From NCBI GenBank assembly GCA_015227615.1, contig JAALGZ010000001.1, positions 806,001-870,000 of the forward strand: a stretch of DNA of 64,000 nt. Reading direction: 5' to 3'. Positions 22,569 to 34,942 of the stretch are shown piece after piece. The first letter of the stretch is position 1. Each line of letters begins with the position of its first letter. The notes beneath the pieces were generated by a model that worked only from the letters and a program-made list of their open reading frames with translations, did no database searches and was not told where the DNA came from. The position numbers and the translations under genes are program-made. Source of the DNA: Labyrinthula sp. Ha (taxonomy: Eukaryota > Sar > Bigyra > Labyrinthulida > Labyrinthulaceae).

Positions 22569-25500
22569 CGGACACTATTCTAAACAAAAAGTTGTAGGGT
22601 GATGGAGGTTTGACCAAATATAAACTCTGCGCTAATTTCTATAGTTAACAATGAAGATAAACAGGGGAAGTGGGACTACTTTTATTCACTTCAGATTCTT
22701 TGATTTGCGCTCGATTCGGTTTGTGTTTTCGGGTTTAATTTAAACCGCATAGAGAATTACTGTACTGCATTCACGGGACGAACCTTGTTAAAGTATCGAG
22801 ACCGGGACTGTGTCTTTAAAAACTTTTCTTCAGTAACTTCCTGATGTTTTACTGAGAAATTTTGTCTCAAGATAAATTTCCCATTTGGTCTCAAAGCTTC
22901 TCTTACTGTGGATTAAGGAGAGGGGACAACGGAATTTTCTATAGCGACCAAGTCCGGTAAGAAAAGATGGGTATGACCAAAGACCAAACAGAAAAAGTTA
23001 AAGTGCAGCCGTAAATATTTCTCTTGGAGCAAAAAAAAAACATTTATTTTGATAAATAGGATATATAAACAAATAAACTATAAATAATGATTATATGTTT
23101 TTTGAAAAGTATTATGTACCTGATCTAGATACCCTTTCTCGCAGTAGTTGGGGATGTTTATATATTAGCATGGTTTATGTTGAGTGAGCTAATGCCGCAT
23201 CTTTGGTTTAAATAGAACTCAAACTGCTACCAATGTTTCGGCATTTGACTCTCTAGTTAATTATAGTAGGGGAAAACAGTTCTTCCAAACCTGAGTGTAC
23301 TTTTCTCTTTGATTACTGAGGCTAGCGCCAAATGAAAGTAAAAAGATTGGATTTCAACATTGACTTGAAGATTTTACACTTGGAAAGAAGTTGGACCACA
23401 ACCTCTCAATTGCTGCCAAACTACTGATGCATTGAGGTTTATGATGGCTCTTAACAATATTAATTGCACGCTAAATTATCTTTTCGTTGTCATGGAACAT
23501 GTAATATGAGAGTTCAACTGTGCTTTTTGGATACAATGAATGCGGAAGGATAGTAGATGAGTATTAGCTTGGACTCTTGCCCTATAGCAGGGTTTAATGT
23601 CTAATCCTTGTTCATTCTTAACTTATTGTTGACAAATTAGAAACATTTAAAAAATTCATATTTAATAAAACGTAACATGGACATGGCAAAGCCGAAAAAA
23701 ATACTTCAAAACAAGTTTCCTTTTTTCGCCGCTTAACTGTTTCAATACGATTCATTTGTTCTATGTTTTTATACCGTAATTTACTCATATACATGGAGAT
23801 ATAGGGCTTCTACTAAAGCTGAATCAGCAAAGATCACTTAGTAAAAAATAACTAATTCAATAAAAAAAATCAAAACATCGGAGGCACAGGGCTAAGAAAA
23901 TGTACTCTTCAGAACTCTTGGATTAGATTCTAGTTTCCTAAATGTTTCTTTTCGCAAAGGCTACCCTTTCCTTGAGTAGCTAAAAGCATGGGTTTATGCT
24001 TATTCATCCGAAGGGTGCATTCTATATATTCATTAGCTGCAGAGAATTGATTTGTACAACAGCATACCAGGCAAAATAGTTCATGTTTTAAAGAATTTCT
24101 AGTTGTTCGACTCAATTCAGCTGGTGCAAATAAACTCTAACTAAAAAACCAAATTTAGGCAGAGAAACTAAGCTCTTAAAGGTTCAGTACACTTGCTATT
24201 CACCTAGAGAAACCATTAAGTAGGATATTGTAAGTAAGGGTATAATCTCATAAGCTTTGCATTTTAACTATATTCTTTATGTACTACTTGGAGAACCTTT
24301 TCTGTAAATACTTATAACAACTTAAATCTTTCCAGGAATATGGATTTTCTACCAAAATTCACGGTTCTTCTGGTCTGTTTTCAATTTTATATGTTTTATT
24401 TGCTTGCAGCCTAACTGATTTCAATGCAAAGCTATGAACTAAGCCACTGCATGTTAATCCCAAATAACTTGCAACTACTAGTATTAATTCTTTTAATGAA
24501 GATTGAAATATTGAAACCTCAAACGAATTTTCAAAGGGACTATTTTCCTGTTGGGAGACGGCAAAACAAAATTGCTCATTTGCATTGTGTTGATAACATT
24601 TGAGTCGAAACTCCACTTTAAAATAGATATTCAAAGTGGCAGGATATAATCAAAGCTAGAAGTTCCCAATTAGCGGCCTAACTATAGACATTTGTCAGGC
24701 AGCAAATGCACTTTAATATTATATTTGATATTCAAGGTAGAATGATTCTCGACAAGTAGGGCATGAGTTAAACCTAGAACAAGGTTACTAGGAAAAATGA
24801 AAATTCACATCGCGTTTTGGTGCTTCCAGTACATATCAATAATGTTATTAGATGGGTGGCCAGTTAAATGGCAAAAATGTAAAAAATCTTTGCGCAAGTA
24901 TCTGACCCTATCAGTTTCTTATTTACGAGTTGAAATCTCTCTCTACATCATGGAACAAATGGAGTAAGCAAGAGGGCGCATTCTCCTCTAGAAAATGAAC
25001 TAAATAAGAAACTGGATATTTTGCTTGCATAATAGAAATTAAGGTTTTACATTGATTTGGTAAATGAATTAGACCATTAGAAAATTTGTTCCTCGTCTAA
25101 TATCAAGCAGGATATGTTCTTGAAAAATTCAAAGGTGTGAAGTAATTATTTCCACTAGTTTAAGCTCCTCGGGAAAGTAAGTAAACTGTAAATCAAAACT
25201 TAAATCAATCGTACGTAGACAGTTGACGCATAAGAATCACATTTGAGTTAGTACACTAAGAAAATTTGGTGTTATCTTTAATGATTTATAGGCAAAGGCC
25301 ATGAACGATTGATAATTTCATCTTAGTTTTTCTTATTTATTGATTTTGATAACTCCCCAACTATTCTTATTGATTATTTATAATTCTTATTTTTCCAAGA
25401 ACTCTAATGTATGGTAAAACTTATACCTAGTTTTCAATTGAACTAGGGCCCCACTTCACGATTATAGAAATTCTCTAGAAGGAACATGCACCGGCACAGT

Positions 25501-26439
25501 ATCTAAATAAACCTCGATTCACGACTATATAATACTTCTCGATTGGCTTAGAATAGAAAATAAGCTGAAAAGTAGCAGTAACAATAGAAATATCTATTGA
25601 TACAAGCCTACCATGCAATCGAAGAAAGAGTTTCTTCTTGTGTAATCCGAACGCAGAGGTACATAAACTTCAACTATATTTAATCATATCCCTCAGTTAA
25701 ACATATAAATTATAGAGATTTTCTTTTTCATGAACCTGATTGCTTGAAAGCAGCCTTACAGATTTACGAGATTCTAATCACAACAAAATAGCGACATTGC
25801 AGTCATCATGCTTTGACTAAATGAACTACTGTGCGCCATATATAAAATTTGACTATATTTTTGGAAGTATTTGGTTTCACCCCGTTGAGATGTTCTTGCC
25901 CACATCAGTTTTCAAACCCTTGGATTATCAAAGCTTACTGTTTTAGCGGCATCATCTTCCTGTTTGATGCCCTGTCTTGACCATAAATGCAAAAAATCAT
26001 GTAGGAGATTATATTCCACGACTGTTTCGAATTTGTCTATTCCAAGCCAAATTTTTCTGGTAAAAAAAATAATTTTAAGGATTCTCTTAAGCAGAATCAT
26101 TCAGACACATATTCTTCACTAGGTACCATCTTTTTGCCTGCCTCTTCAAACTGCTCACACTTTGAAACTCCCTTTAATCCCAGGTCATGTTTTTGATCTC
26201 ACTGTTGGTAAAGGTTCTTCATTATTGATTGAATAAAAAACACCCTTTGGAGCTCAAACCAAAGCTATCTCAAGAACCATAGCAAGATTCTTCATTTTTC
26301 ACCCAACTTGCTATAGGTTGGAAATCTCAGCACGTAACAAATTATTCTTGCTGAAAATGTTTGTTTCTTACCCCATATCAATCAAGATTGTTTTTTAGTA
26401 GAGTCTATGAAATGAGGTTATAAATTAGATTATTCAGAA
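22569..26439. other. 3.9-kb gene-free AT-rich stretch with a transposon fragment
   Basis: Holds the hAT-type fragment near 25290-25395. Open frames such as 23930-24115, 24359-24634 and 25912-26100 are short and look like chance. Nothing else could be supported. Confidence 0.6.
25290..25395. mobile_element. Fragment of hAT-type element
   Basis: GATTGATAATTT, then TTTTTCTTATTTATTGATTT, TGATAACTCCCCAACTATT and CTTATTGATTATTTATAATT follow the same order as the left subterminal part of the element at 37251-37867 (GATAATTTATC, TTTTTCTTATTGATTGATTC, TGATAATTCCCAAATTATT, TTGATTGGTTATTGATTG). No terminal TAGGGG or matching right end is preserved, so this is a partial, aged copy. Confidence 0.5.
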
Positions 26440-27501
26440 TCACTCTAGCTGAAAGTTAGAGGTAGATTTACTAATTTCCAACTCACTCTCGTTCATATTC
26501 TCATCGATATCTGCAAACAATGGAGTACTCAAATACCTTTCAGCCGTATCTGGAATCATACATAAAATATTGCTTCCGTCTGGCGCAGTCTTTGCAACTT
26601 CCAACGCTGCAGCAAATGAACTTCCACCAGAAATACCAGTGAAAATTCCTTCCTTAGTAGCCAAAGTCTTTGAACCCTGAATTCCATCTGGTCCATCCAC
26701 CAAAATTAACTCATCAAACAATTCTTCCTGTCTTCCTTTTTCAGTAATTTTTGGAATGAAATCAGGTGTCCATCCCTGAATAGGATGAGGAGTGAAACTT
26801 GGATGAGATGCATGATCTCCTTGAGGAACTCCAGATTGAATCAAAGGAGCAGCTTTTGGTTCAGCAAGAATCACCTTTGTATCTGGACTTGCTACACGAA
26901 GCATACTTCCTACTCCAGTAAATGTTCCACCTGTTCCATATCCAGAAACAAAGTAGTCAAGTTTATTATTATTTCTAGAAAAACTGGAAATAATTTCTGT
27001 AGCGGTTGTTTTGGCATGGAAATTTCTGTTTGCTTCATTCTCAAATTGAGAAGGAAGGAACCATCCGTGTTCTTTAGCAAGTTCCTCTGCTTTTGCAACC
27101 ATGCCTGATCCTTTTTGAGCAGCTGGGGTGAGAACAACTTTTGCTCCGAGGAATCTCATAACTTTTCTTCTTTCCACAGAGAAAGTTTCAGCCATCGTGA
27201 TGACACACGGATATCCCTTCTGAGCACAGACCATAGCCACAGCAATTCCTGTGTTTCCAGACGTTGCTTCCACCACAGTTTGTCCAGGTTTGAGTTCTCC
27301 AGACGCCTCTGCTGCTTCAATTACCCCGAGAGCCAATCTGTCCTTGACTGAGGAAAGGGGGTTAAAGTACTCAAGTTTTGCAAACATGTTGACATTTGCA
27401 GGGGAAACATTGGGAAGTCTTACAATTGGTGTATTTCCAACAGTTGAGAGAATATTCTCATGGATATGGTTTGAAAAGGCTCGTTTAAATTGACGAAACA
27501 T
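26440..27501 (-). CDS. cysK: Cysteine synthase (O-acetylserine sulfhydrylase)
   Basis: An intronless gene of 353 residues. This PLP enzyme makes cysteine from O-acetylserine and sulfide. Family motifs are intact: PLSSVKDR with the PLP-binding Lys53, TSGNTG (80-85) for substrate and PLP contact, GTGGT (189-193) for the phosphate, and GISGGSS (289-295). The stretch SVERRKVMRFLGAKVVLTPA (108-127), an insert around HPSFTPHPIQGWTPDFIP (233-250) and the end ERYLSTPLFADI resemble a subtype well known from proteobacteria and some protists rather than the usual plant enzyme, which hints at bacterial origin. The first 15 residues (MFRQFKRAFSNHIHE) are basic and amphipathic and could target mitochondria. 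The ATG has AAA immediately upstream. Confidence 0.95.
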   Translation of the reverse strand: MFRQFKRAFSNHIHENILSTVGNTPIVRLPNVSPANVNMFAKLEYFNPLSSVKDRLALGVIEAAEASGELKPGQTVVEATSGNTGIAVAMVCAQKGYPCVITMAETFSVERRKVMRFLGAKVVLTPAAQKGSGMVAKAEELAKEHGWFLPSQFENEANRNFHAKTTATEIISSFSRNNNKLDYFVSGYGTGGTFTGVGSMLRVASPDTKVILAEPKAAPLIQSGVPQGDHASHPSFTPHPIQGWTPDFIPKITEKGRQEELFDELILVDGPDGIQGSKTLATKEGIFTGISGGSSFAAALEVAKTAPDGSNILCMIPDTAERYLSTPLFADIDENMNESELEISKSTSNFQLE

Positions 27502-30500
27502 TTTATCTTTTTTGGTGGGAAGGAGTTTGTGTATCTTTTAGATACCTAAATGGTAATGCAACATTGTAATGCTACTCTGTCGCTTTTTGTCGAGACTCAA
27601 AAGCGTCTGGAGAAATATCTGAAGAAAAGATTTAACCAATGATAAATTTTCAATTATGAGAAAGTACAAATCAAATTCTTGCAAATCTTAGTTATTAAAA
27701 AAATATTAATCATTCAGACTACTTATGTGTTATTTGAGTATGTCCTTGGTGATCCCTTTATATGAATTTGAAGTCACACTTTTTGATCATAACTCAGGTG
27801 TTAGGACATAAAGAAATAAGGTTACACGGTGATTATTATTTTTAAGCATAAATATCTAGATTAATATTATTAAGTTCCTCTATTCCTTTTCCTTCTTTCT
27901 GTAGATGGTAGAATGTCCCCATATTGCCATAATTATCTCAGACACAATTAACATTGGCAATGTGTCCGTGGCATAAAAAACAAAGTTTTAGCTGTTGTAT
28001 AATAAGCTTTTCTATCTTTTTTACCTTGGATCAGTTCCTATAAAGAATGTCGTAGGCTCAAGATAGATGGTTCAAAGTATAGTACGTCTTTACTGAATTT
28101 CAAGAGGAAATAAACTTGCCTTCTTTCTTCATTGGATTCCTCGATACAAGGTACTAGGGATATTTTTTTTAAAGAAAATGTGACTAGGCAAATAAAATCA
28201 TCCTTTAATATTCATTTTCTTACATAAGATGCTGCTGCGTATGTACTTATCCAGTGACAAGTGTATTTCTAGAATGGTTCACGCTGTCTGTGAAGCCAGT
28301 AAAATAAAAAAGTGCACCAGTTTTCAGTTTAGATCATATGATTAATCATGAGAGTTTAAAATGCCTTTCTTTTTGTGAAACTTGCTGTTCTGGCAATTAG
28401 TACCTGATTGGGATATTTAAAGTCATTGTTAATAGTTCATTACAGATCAGACTGACACAAGTAGGAAATTATTTATGCAGGTATTTCTACCAGGAAAGAA
28501 CCCCCCTCACATACACACATACGAATCCAGCTGAATACAATGTTACGATACATTTAAATTTCATTGATAAGACAAGGGAACATCCTATTGCATTATGAAA
28601 TTTGTATTTTTTAAGATGGCTTAACCAGCGAAGCAATGTGCAAACACGATAAAGGAACACTCTTCAGTATGCAGGCCTTTGGGTACTATTCTGCTCATTG
28701 TATCATAATCTGGAACACAAATTCAACTCAATTTTTACTCTTGTTGAATTATGGTTCATGATTCTTTGCGTATCCATCTGAATAACACAATATTATTTGA
28801 GAGTGACACCAATATATGAGATCTGTTCCGGAATTAATGGTAGCCTAACCGCTATGTATCTCCCACACTTTAAGAAAACCTTTTTTTTGAATGATACTGG
28901 ATAACTCAATTAGTTTTTATAGAAAAAGAAAAAAGCAAAATTTGTGCCCATAAAAAATCAGAACCAGCTTAACAAGTAAAACCATGTCTCAACCCAATTG
29001 GCAAAGCATAACTGCTGGCCCACGTATGTTTTCATGCAGAAGGTAACATTGCCAAACTAAAAAGTGAAATAAAGAATATTACTTTAAATTGGAGTTAAGC
29101 AAAAGGTATTGAGCTATCCTGATTGAGTTGTTATACTTCAAAGTGCATATATATTAATTGGCGAATCAAATTTTTGGACTGTTCGGCTCAACATCAGACT
29201 CTACCAATATAAATACTTATCTACCGTTGTGTACTCATTGCACATTAACTGCATATCATAACTTATATTTCTCCGTGTAAAATGCAGTAGAATCATCTAT
29301 GTTGCTGCCACTTTATCTTCTTGGTTTCTTATTTTTTTTGTCAGTTCCTTTTACGTTCTTTTTTAAGGGATAGGAAGTTTCAAAATTATTGATTTGGCTA
29401 AGCTTTGAAATAATATTTGTGCAGGACTTGCTAACACCATTTTTAATGGCTCTAAAACATAGTTGAGGTATGGAAAATATGGATGGCCCTAAACCATATT
29501 AATTTCGAGCTAAGCTGATATATATATGGTTACTTTTCCTTTGGGGAACTATTATCCTCACTATCAATCAGTTTCGTGTCTCAGGAACTGAAGTATGTTA
29601 TATATCTCAATTTGTGAGCACTCCATCACAGATGTACCTATAGTATCCCGGGCAGTGGTAGATATATGTAACTTGTGGTACCAAGTAAAATAACTACCTA
29701 CGTAACACGGTTTCCTGTACTGTAGAGGTTCTGGGGCAGAATCAAATTAAGATAGAATAGAACCTTTAACTTCCTGTTAATTTGTTCAGCGTGAAATTAC
29801 GTGTTCTTTTCTAACTAAATTTTCTACTCATCGATATTCTTAGCGATGAAAATATCTTTTAACTATAACTCAACATCGTTTGTATTGTAAGACTCGATAC
29901 ATTATTTTCAAATACACTTCTTTCATACAGGTGTTGCGAAGTTCTTTTCAGAGATGAGATTAAAATTAACTAAATAAGTATTGAAGGGACAAGAAAGACT
30001 GTCCTCATATACAGTTATATCTGCGAATAAATATGTCGCTACCATAGAAAATTAGCTTAGAGAAATAGCAACTTCTATAGCCAATTATCATAATATAATT
30101 TATGTTGACATAATAAATTGCAAAGTATTCTTCTGTCTGAGTAAAAGATTTTAGCTTTTCCTTATTGAACTGTGCATGAGTGCTTATGTGTACCCTGTTT
30201 CGTTGATGTTCATGTAGCTTTAGAGAAAAGCTTCAGCCGGTTTGTTTCATATTCGTGTGATCTACCTCTGCATCTTGTAAATTTTTATGTGTTTCCCAGA
30301 ATATAAACATTCTTTTGCTAGCAATTCAAACCCATACATAAACTCTCCATTGCTTAACCCCTCGAACATAAGCATAGTTCTTCCATTCGTACAGATATGC
30401 TTCAACCACTTGTACTTCGCCCCCACCGCAATATTTATATGTTGCAAGCGTTATCTGTAATATGTTCTTGTAATAAAAGTTTTCTTTATTTTAGCTCTTC

Positions 30501-33500
30501 ATACTCCGATATCCAATTGATTTGACAATTTCAATTCTTTAGTGTTTAACAGAGAGATTATGCGATCATGTCTCATCAGTACTCTCTAACATTTGCTTCC
30601 ATCGCAATTATTCTTTTCTCTAACTCATTTCATATGTCACGGAAATGTGAACTGTTTTATAAGAAACGATATCACCAGAGCTCGTCTATTTTTTGCTTCC
30701 TATTGCAGCTACTTGCATCTATTCAATTTGTGTTCCATTATATTCGCATTCCCTTCTATGTGGTAGGATTGAAATCCCTCTTCCTGAAAAGAAAATATCC
30801 ATCTTAGAAACTTCCCTAGGTATGGCCTCTTCTTTAGAGCTTACGAAAAAGTTATGTTTACAGCTTTGTTATATTCTGAGGATATTTTGTGGATATTCTT
30901 GTTCTCTGTTATCCACAGGAAGAAAATCTTAATCTCTACTTATATGCAATATTGGATAAGAACAAAATTTATTCAGAAAATAACGTGCCTCTGATGGACT
31001 CAAGCTTCCTAGAATATCAAAATGGTACGTATTCTATGCATCTAATCTTCATTGAGTGATTTCCACTCAGTGATATTCTTGTAACTATTCAGGCCCGAAC
31101 ACTTCCTGTTTGTGTGGGAAAATACATTAATATGATGATCTTTTCAGTAATTTTGTATATTTCGTTCCTATGCTAGATCAAGCATTGCCAAGAACTCTTC
31201 ATCCACCTTCTAAATTTATTCCATGCACTCAACATCTCGACCTTTCCAGAATTAACCATCTTTCCCTGAACCAGTATTCTTTCCAGTGCTCCATCCTCAT
31301 TCTCACTAGTAACTACATTCTGGTTGAGGTGAAGTAATCCAATTATGTTCTTTGTGGTAATCACTATGTGCTTCTGGCACGTACACTTGTTTTTCCCTTT
31401 CAAAGTAGCCATAGCTACACACACTTCCTTATTCTAAATATCTTTTCCGCAGAATTCTCCTGCCTAGTCTATAGACATACCTCTGTTTACTGATAAATAT
31501 TCTATCTTTAGTCTGATAGGGTAAAGGAGTAACGTAAACAATGATTATCATGAATCTTCAGTTTCACTATATAGCTTTATGTGACCAACCCATTATGTAA
31601 CTCCGTTTTTTCTTATGCCATTACAACCCATTGTGTTTACAACATCAGTTGTTACTCTATCTTAACAATATACTGGATTTGTTATTCATCCTTGTGGTAT
31701 TCCTAGTACTTTGTATATAGCTCGTAGAACCATCGATTACTAAAATAATTCTGTGCTGTCCCCATAAGTTGGGAAAAGATCATCTCCTGGTTACATGTTC
31801 AAGAGTAAAAATATTTTTACCAAACTCGTTATTTAGGTTTAGTTTACTAATAAGAGTAAATTTGGAATAAATCATATTGTCCAGTAGTTCACTTTCTTTA
31901 CGTCAATAATCATCCAATACTTGTTTGTCTGTATCTCTTATTATCACGATTACTGGAAATGTAAAATTTTCGGTTGTTATTTCTCCTATTCTTTGATATT
32001 GCACAAATGTTTATATTAATGTTTTTGGGATATTTTATTTAACTCTACTATGCTCCTTACCTCTATGTCTAAGCTATCTTTAGCATCCTACAATAATAAC
32101 ATGACTGGACCCAAACTTGATATCCCCCTGCGACACACGTAGAGGAGGGGTATAGTGCGATCTCTGGCTAGAGCCTCCACCAATTGCTGCTCTTTAGCAG
32201 GAAAACTCGTATTAAATGAGAAATTCTACAGTCTTTTTCTGAGAACTGATACTTTTAAAGAATATCGTTAAGAAGTTGCTCATGTGATTCGGTTAGATCT
32301 TGCCCAAGTGCCTAAGACTTTGTACTATTCCATTACTGTATCACCACAAAAGAGAGCTATATTACAGATCAACCCAAAGTTTTGGAACCCAAACAAATTT
32401 TCTAAGTGTCAAATCTTGCAATAAAGTTGTTTCATGTGCACTGGATTAAATATTTAAATGGTAATATTAGATATCATGAACTATTGAAAAATTTTCTTAG
32501 ATACCCTTGAGAAGTCATGAGAAATACCTGTGAGTTGCCTGAGGAAATTTTAAAATTCTCATTAGTTTTATGGGTGAGAAGTTTTGAATCCTTTTTCTTA
32601 GACATGCCAAAAGCTCCAAATTCGGCTTAAGCGAGAATAAGAATTTTCAATTAGTGAATGAGATATTTTGTCAACATCTGCGCCTAGTATTGAATGTTGA
32701 AAAATCCTGGTTTTTTTCTTTTACCTTCCTTGGTCTATTTTCCACTTTCTCCTGGTATATTCTTCTATATATACTATACTGGAGGTCCTATATTATTTTA
32801 TCTCTTCGTCAATTCTCTACTTTTTGTGTGTCCTTCGCTCTCCACTGTTTCTATGCTCGCAAATTTGCTTGATTACCTAAAAACCATCTGTTCATCTTCG
32901 AATATTATGCGTGTAGTATATACTGACTGAACCCAGCTGTAATAGGCTGCTCATAGATTTCTAAGTTTGGAATATCGAAAATGATTGCATGCTTCCCTAG
33001 CTGCCATATGTATTCGCGGGGTTCTTCTATTCTTCTTTGACCTTTATCTACTCCCTATCTGTATCCTCCCTCTTTGAAAAATTCTGGTAGATAATACTAG
33101 ACATAACTTTAAGCTTCCCTTTTTGTATATTACTTGCCCATATAATGTGGTTATCCTCTCGGTACATTCTAGGTTTTGAATGATCTAAGTCTGTCGGAAT
33201 AAAGTTTATTGAAAATTGTTAGCCTTTATATTACTAGGCTATACCTTACAGCTATTAAAATAATCTCAAAACCTTATCTCTGATTCATAGAAAATTTTGA
33301 AAACAAATACATCTTTTAGTTAAACATTATCCATTTAATGTTGCAGTTACAGGTGGATTATAATAAGGACTTGGCAGTATTCTAAACTTTGGCAACACTC
33401 TTTCATTTATTCTTCTGTACTGTACCGAAACACATTTCTAACACTTCTGACAGTAAGAATTGAAACTATCAGTCTTAAAAAACCATAGAGTAACAATAAA

Positions 33501-34135
33501 AGAGTATATCCCATGTCGGCAGCAACCTCCCTAAATCATAGGTTCTTTCTTGATTACCCGTCTTGTTGGAGCAACTCAGCTAAAGGGAATCAACCAGATT
33601 TATATCAAATATTAAATAAACAAACTAAAATTGTACTATATATCATGTCACTTATATTTGAAGGATTGTAAAAAATAAGTATGTACAGAAAATAAGTCTT
33701 TAACCTTTATTATGACTTGCTGAACCAGTTTAACCTGATAATATTTGACCTTGTTTTAACTGAAATAGATAACGTCGCCTCAAAAGTAGAATATAGAAAA
33801 TGTGAGTTAAAAAAATGAAATGTTTCTTGGCTTCAAATATTAGAATACTTTGACTTAGATGAAGAAGAAGCTTTTCCGACTGAGTTGGCATGCAGCAGTA
33901 TTTTATGGGTATAATTTACCGGTTCTTTAAGAGAAAATTTCAACCAATAATCAACTGCTTGTATTTTTTTGGAATAGAAGTTATGGAATACTTTTTTTTA
34001 GTTTTAATAGACTAGATACTGAACTGAGGGAGGACTGTATATATCTAGTTAGTTCGTTTGTCTTTCTAATCAAACGAGACCCTTAGTAATCACAAGGCCG
34101 CATTACCATGTTGATAAAGATACAAAGAAAAGAAG
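27502..34135. other. 6.6-kb gene-free AT-rich stretch
   Basis: No gene, RNA gene or transposon end could be supported. Open frames at 30568-30932 and 32654-32930 overlap in several frames and are rich in Leu/Phe/Ile, as expected by chance in AT-rich DNA. Confidence 0.6.
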
Positions 34136-34942
34136 ATGCTTCCTTCCTCCCTGTTTAAACTCTTTGGCATTTCCTTTGGCTTAAACGCAACTGCCTACGT
34201 TCCTGCCTATCTCCTTTCAACTGAAAAATTTTATGATCTAACTGGCTCCATCACATTCCTAACCCTGGCCTACAAATCCTTTCCTTTCGATACATACACG
34301 GCACGCAACTTAATCAACACTTCCCTATTGTGTACCTGGACTTTGAGGTTAGGCAGCTTTCTAGTTCAAAGAATTATTGCAGATGGAGAAGATAAAAGAT
34401 TTAAAACAATGAAACTCCAACCTCTTCGTTTTTTCACCGCTTTCACTTTACAGTCACTTTGGGTTTTCCTTACTGCTCTCCCAATTTGGATTATTAACAT
34501 AAAACGACAAGAAAGTACTGATAAAGTTGCCCTTGGTAAACTAGATGCACTTGGATATGCAATTTGGATACTTGGTTTTGCACTTCAAGTGACAGCAGAT
34601 CGTCAGAAGAGAATATTTCGAGCAGGTGTTGAGGCAGGGAAAGAGAAGTTACCCTTCATTACAAAAGGAGTTTGGTCTTGGTGTCAGCATCCAAACTATT
34701 TTGGAGAGATATCTATGTGGTTTGGACTTTATTTAAGTTGTTCATCTGAACTTGAGGGGCTTGAAAATCTGGCAATTGTGAGTCCTCTGACAGTATTTTT
34801 GTTATTAAGATATGTTAGTGGAGTTCCTTTATTAAGAGCAGCAGCTATGAAAAAATATGGAAAAAATAAACTATTTTTAAAATATATCAATGAAACAAAT
34901 TTACTTATTCCGAATCCGTTTGGAAAAAAAATGAAGGTTTGA
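34136..34942 (+). CDS. DUF1295 family (steroid 5-alpha-reductase-like) membrane protein
   Basis: An intronless gene of 268 residues with about six or seven membrane segments. Family signatures are KFYDLTGSITFLTLAY (31-46), ADRQKRIFR (154-162) and KGVWSWCQHPNYFGEISMWF (177-196). The last corresponds to the NADPH-binding region shared by steroid 5-alpha-reductases, sterol C14/delta-7 reductases and isoprenylcysteine methyltransferase. The likely role is an ER-membrane NADPH-dependent reductase acting on a sterol or long-chain lipid; the exact substrate is unknown. The start ATG has A at -3 in an A-rich leader, and TGA ends the frame. It stands alone, more than 6 kb from its neighbours on both sides. 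Confidence 0.9.
   Translation: MLPSSLFKLFGISFGLNATAYVPAYLLSTEKFYDLTGSITFLTLAYKSFPFDTYTARNLINTSLLCTWTLRLGSFLVQRIIADGEDKRFKTMKLQPLRFFTAFTLQSLWVFLTALPIWIINIKRQESTDKVALGKLDALGYAIWILGFALQVTADRQKRIFRAGVEAGKEKLPFITKGVWSWCQHPNYFGEISMWFGLYLSCSSELEGLENLAIVSPLTVFLLLRYVSGVPLLRAAAMKKYGKNKLFLKYINETNLLIPNPFGKKMKV

Noticed and set aside
32094-32200. GC-richer patch considered as a small RNA gene
   Set aside because: No cloverleaf, no A/B boxes and no stable stem that I could draw.
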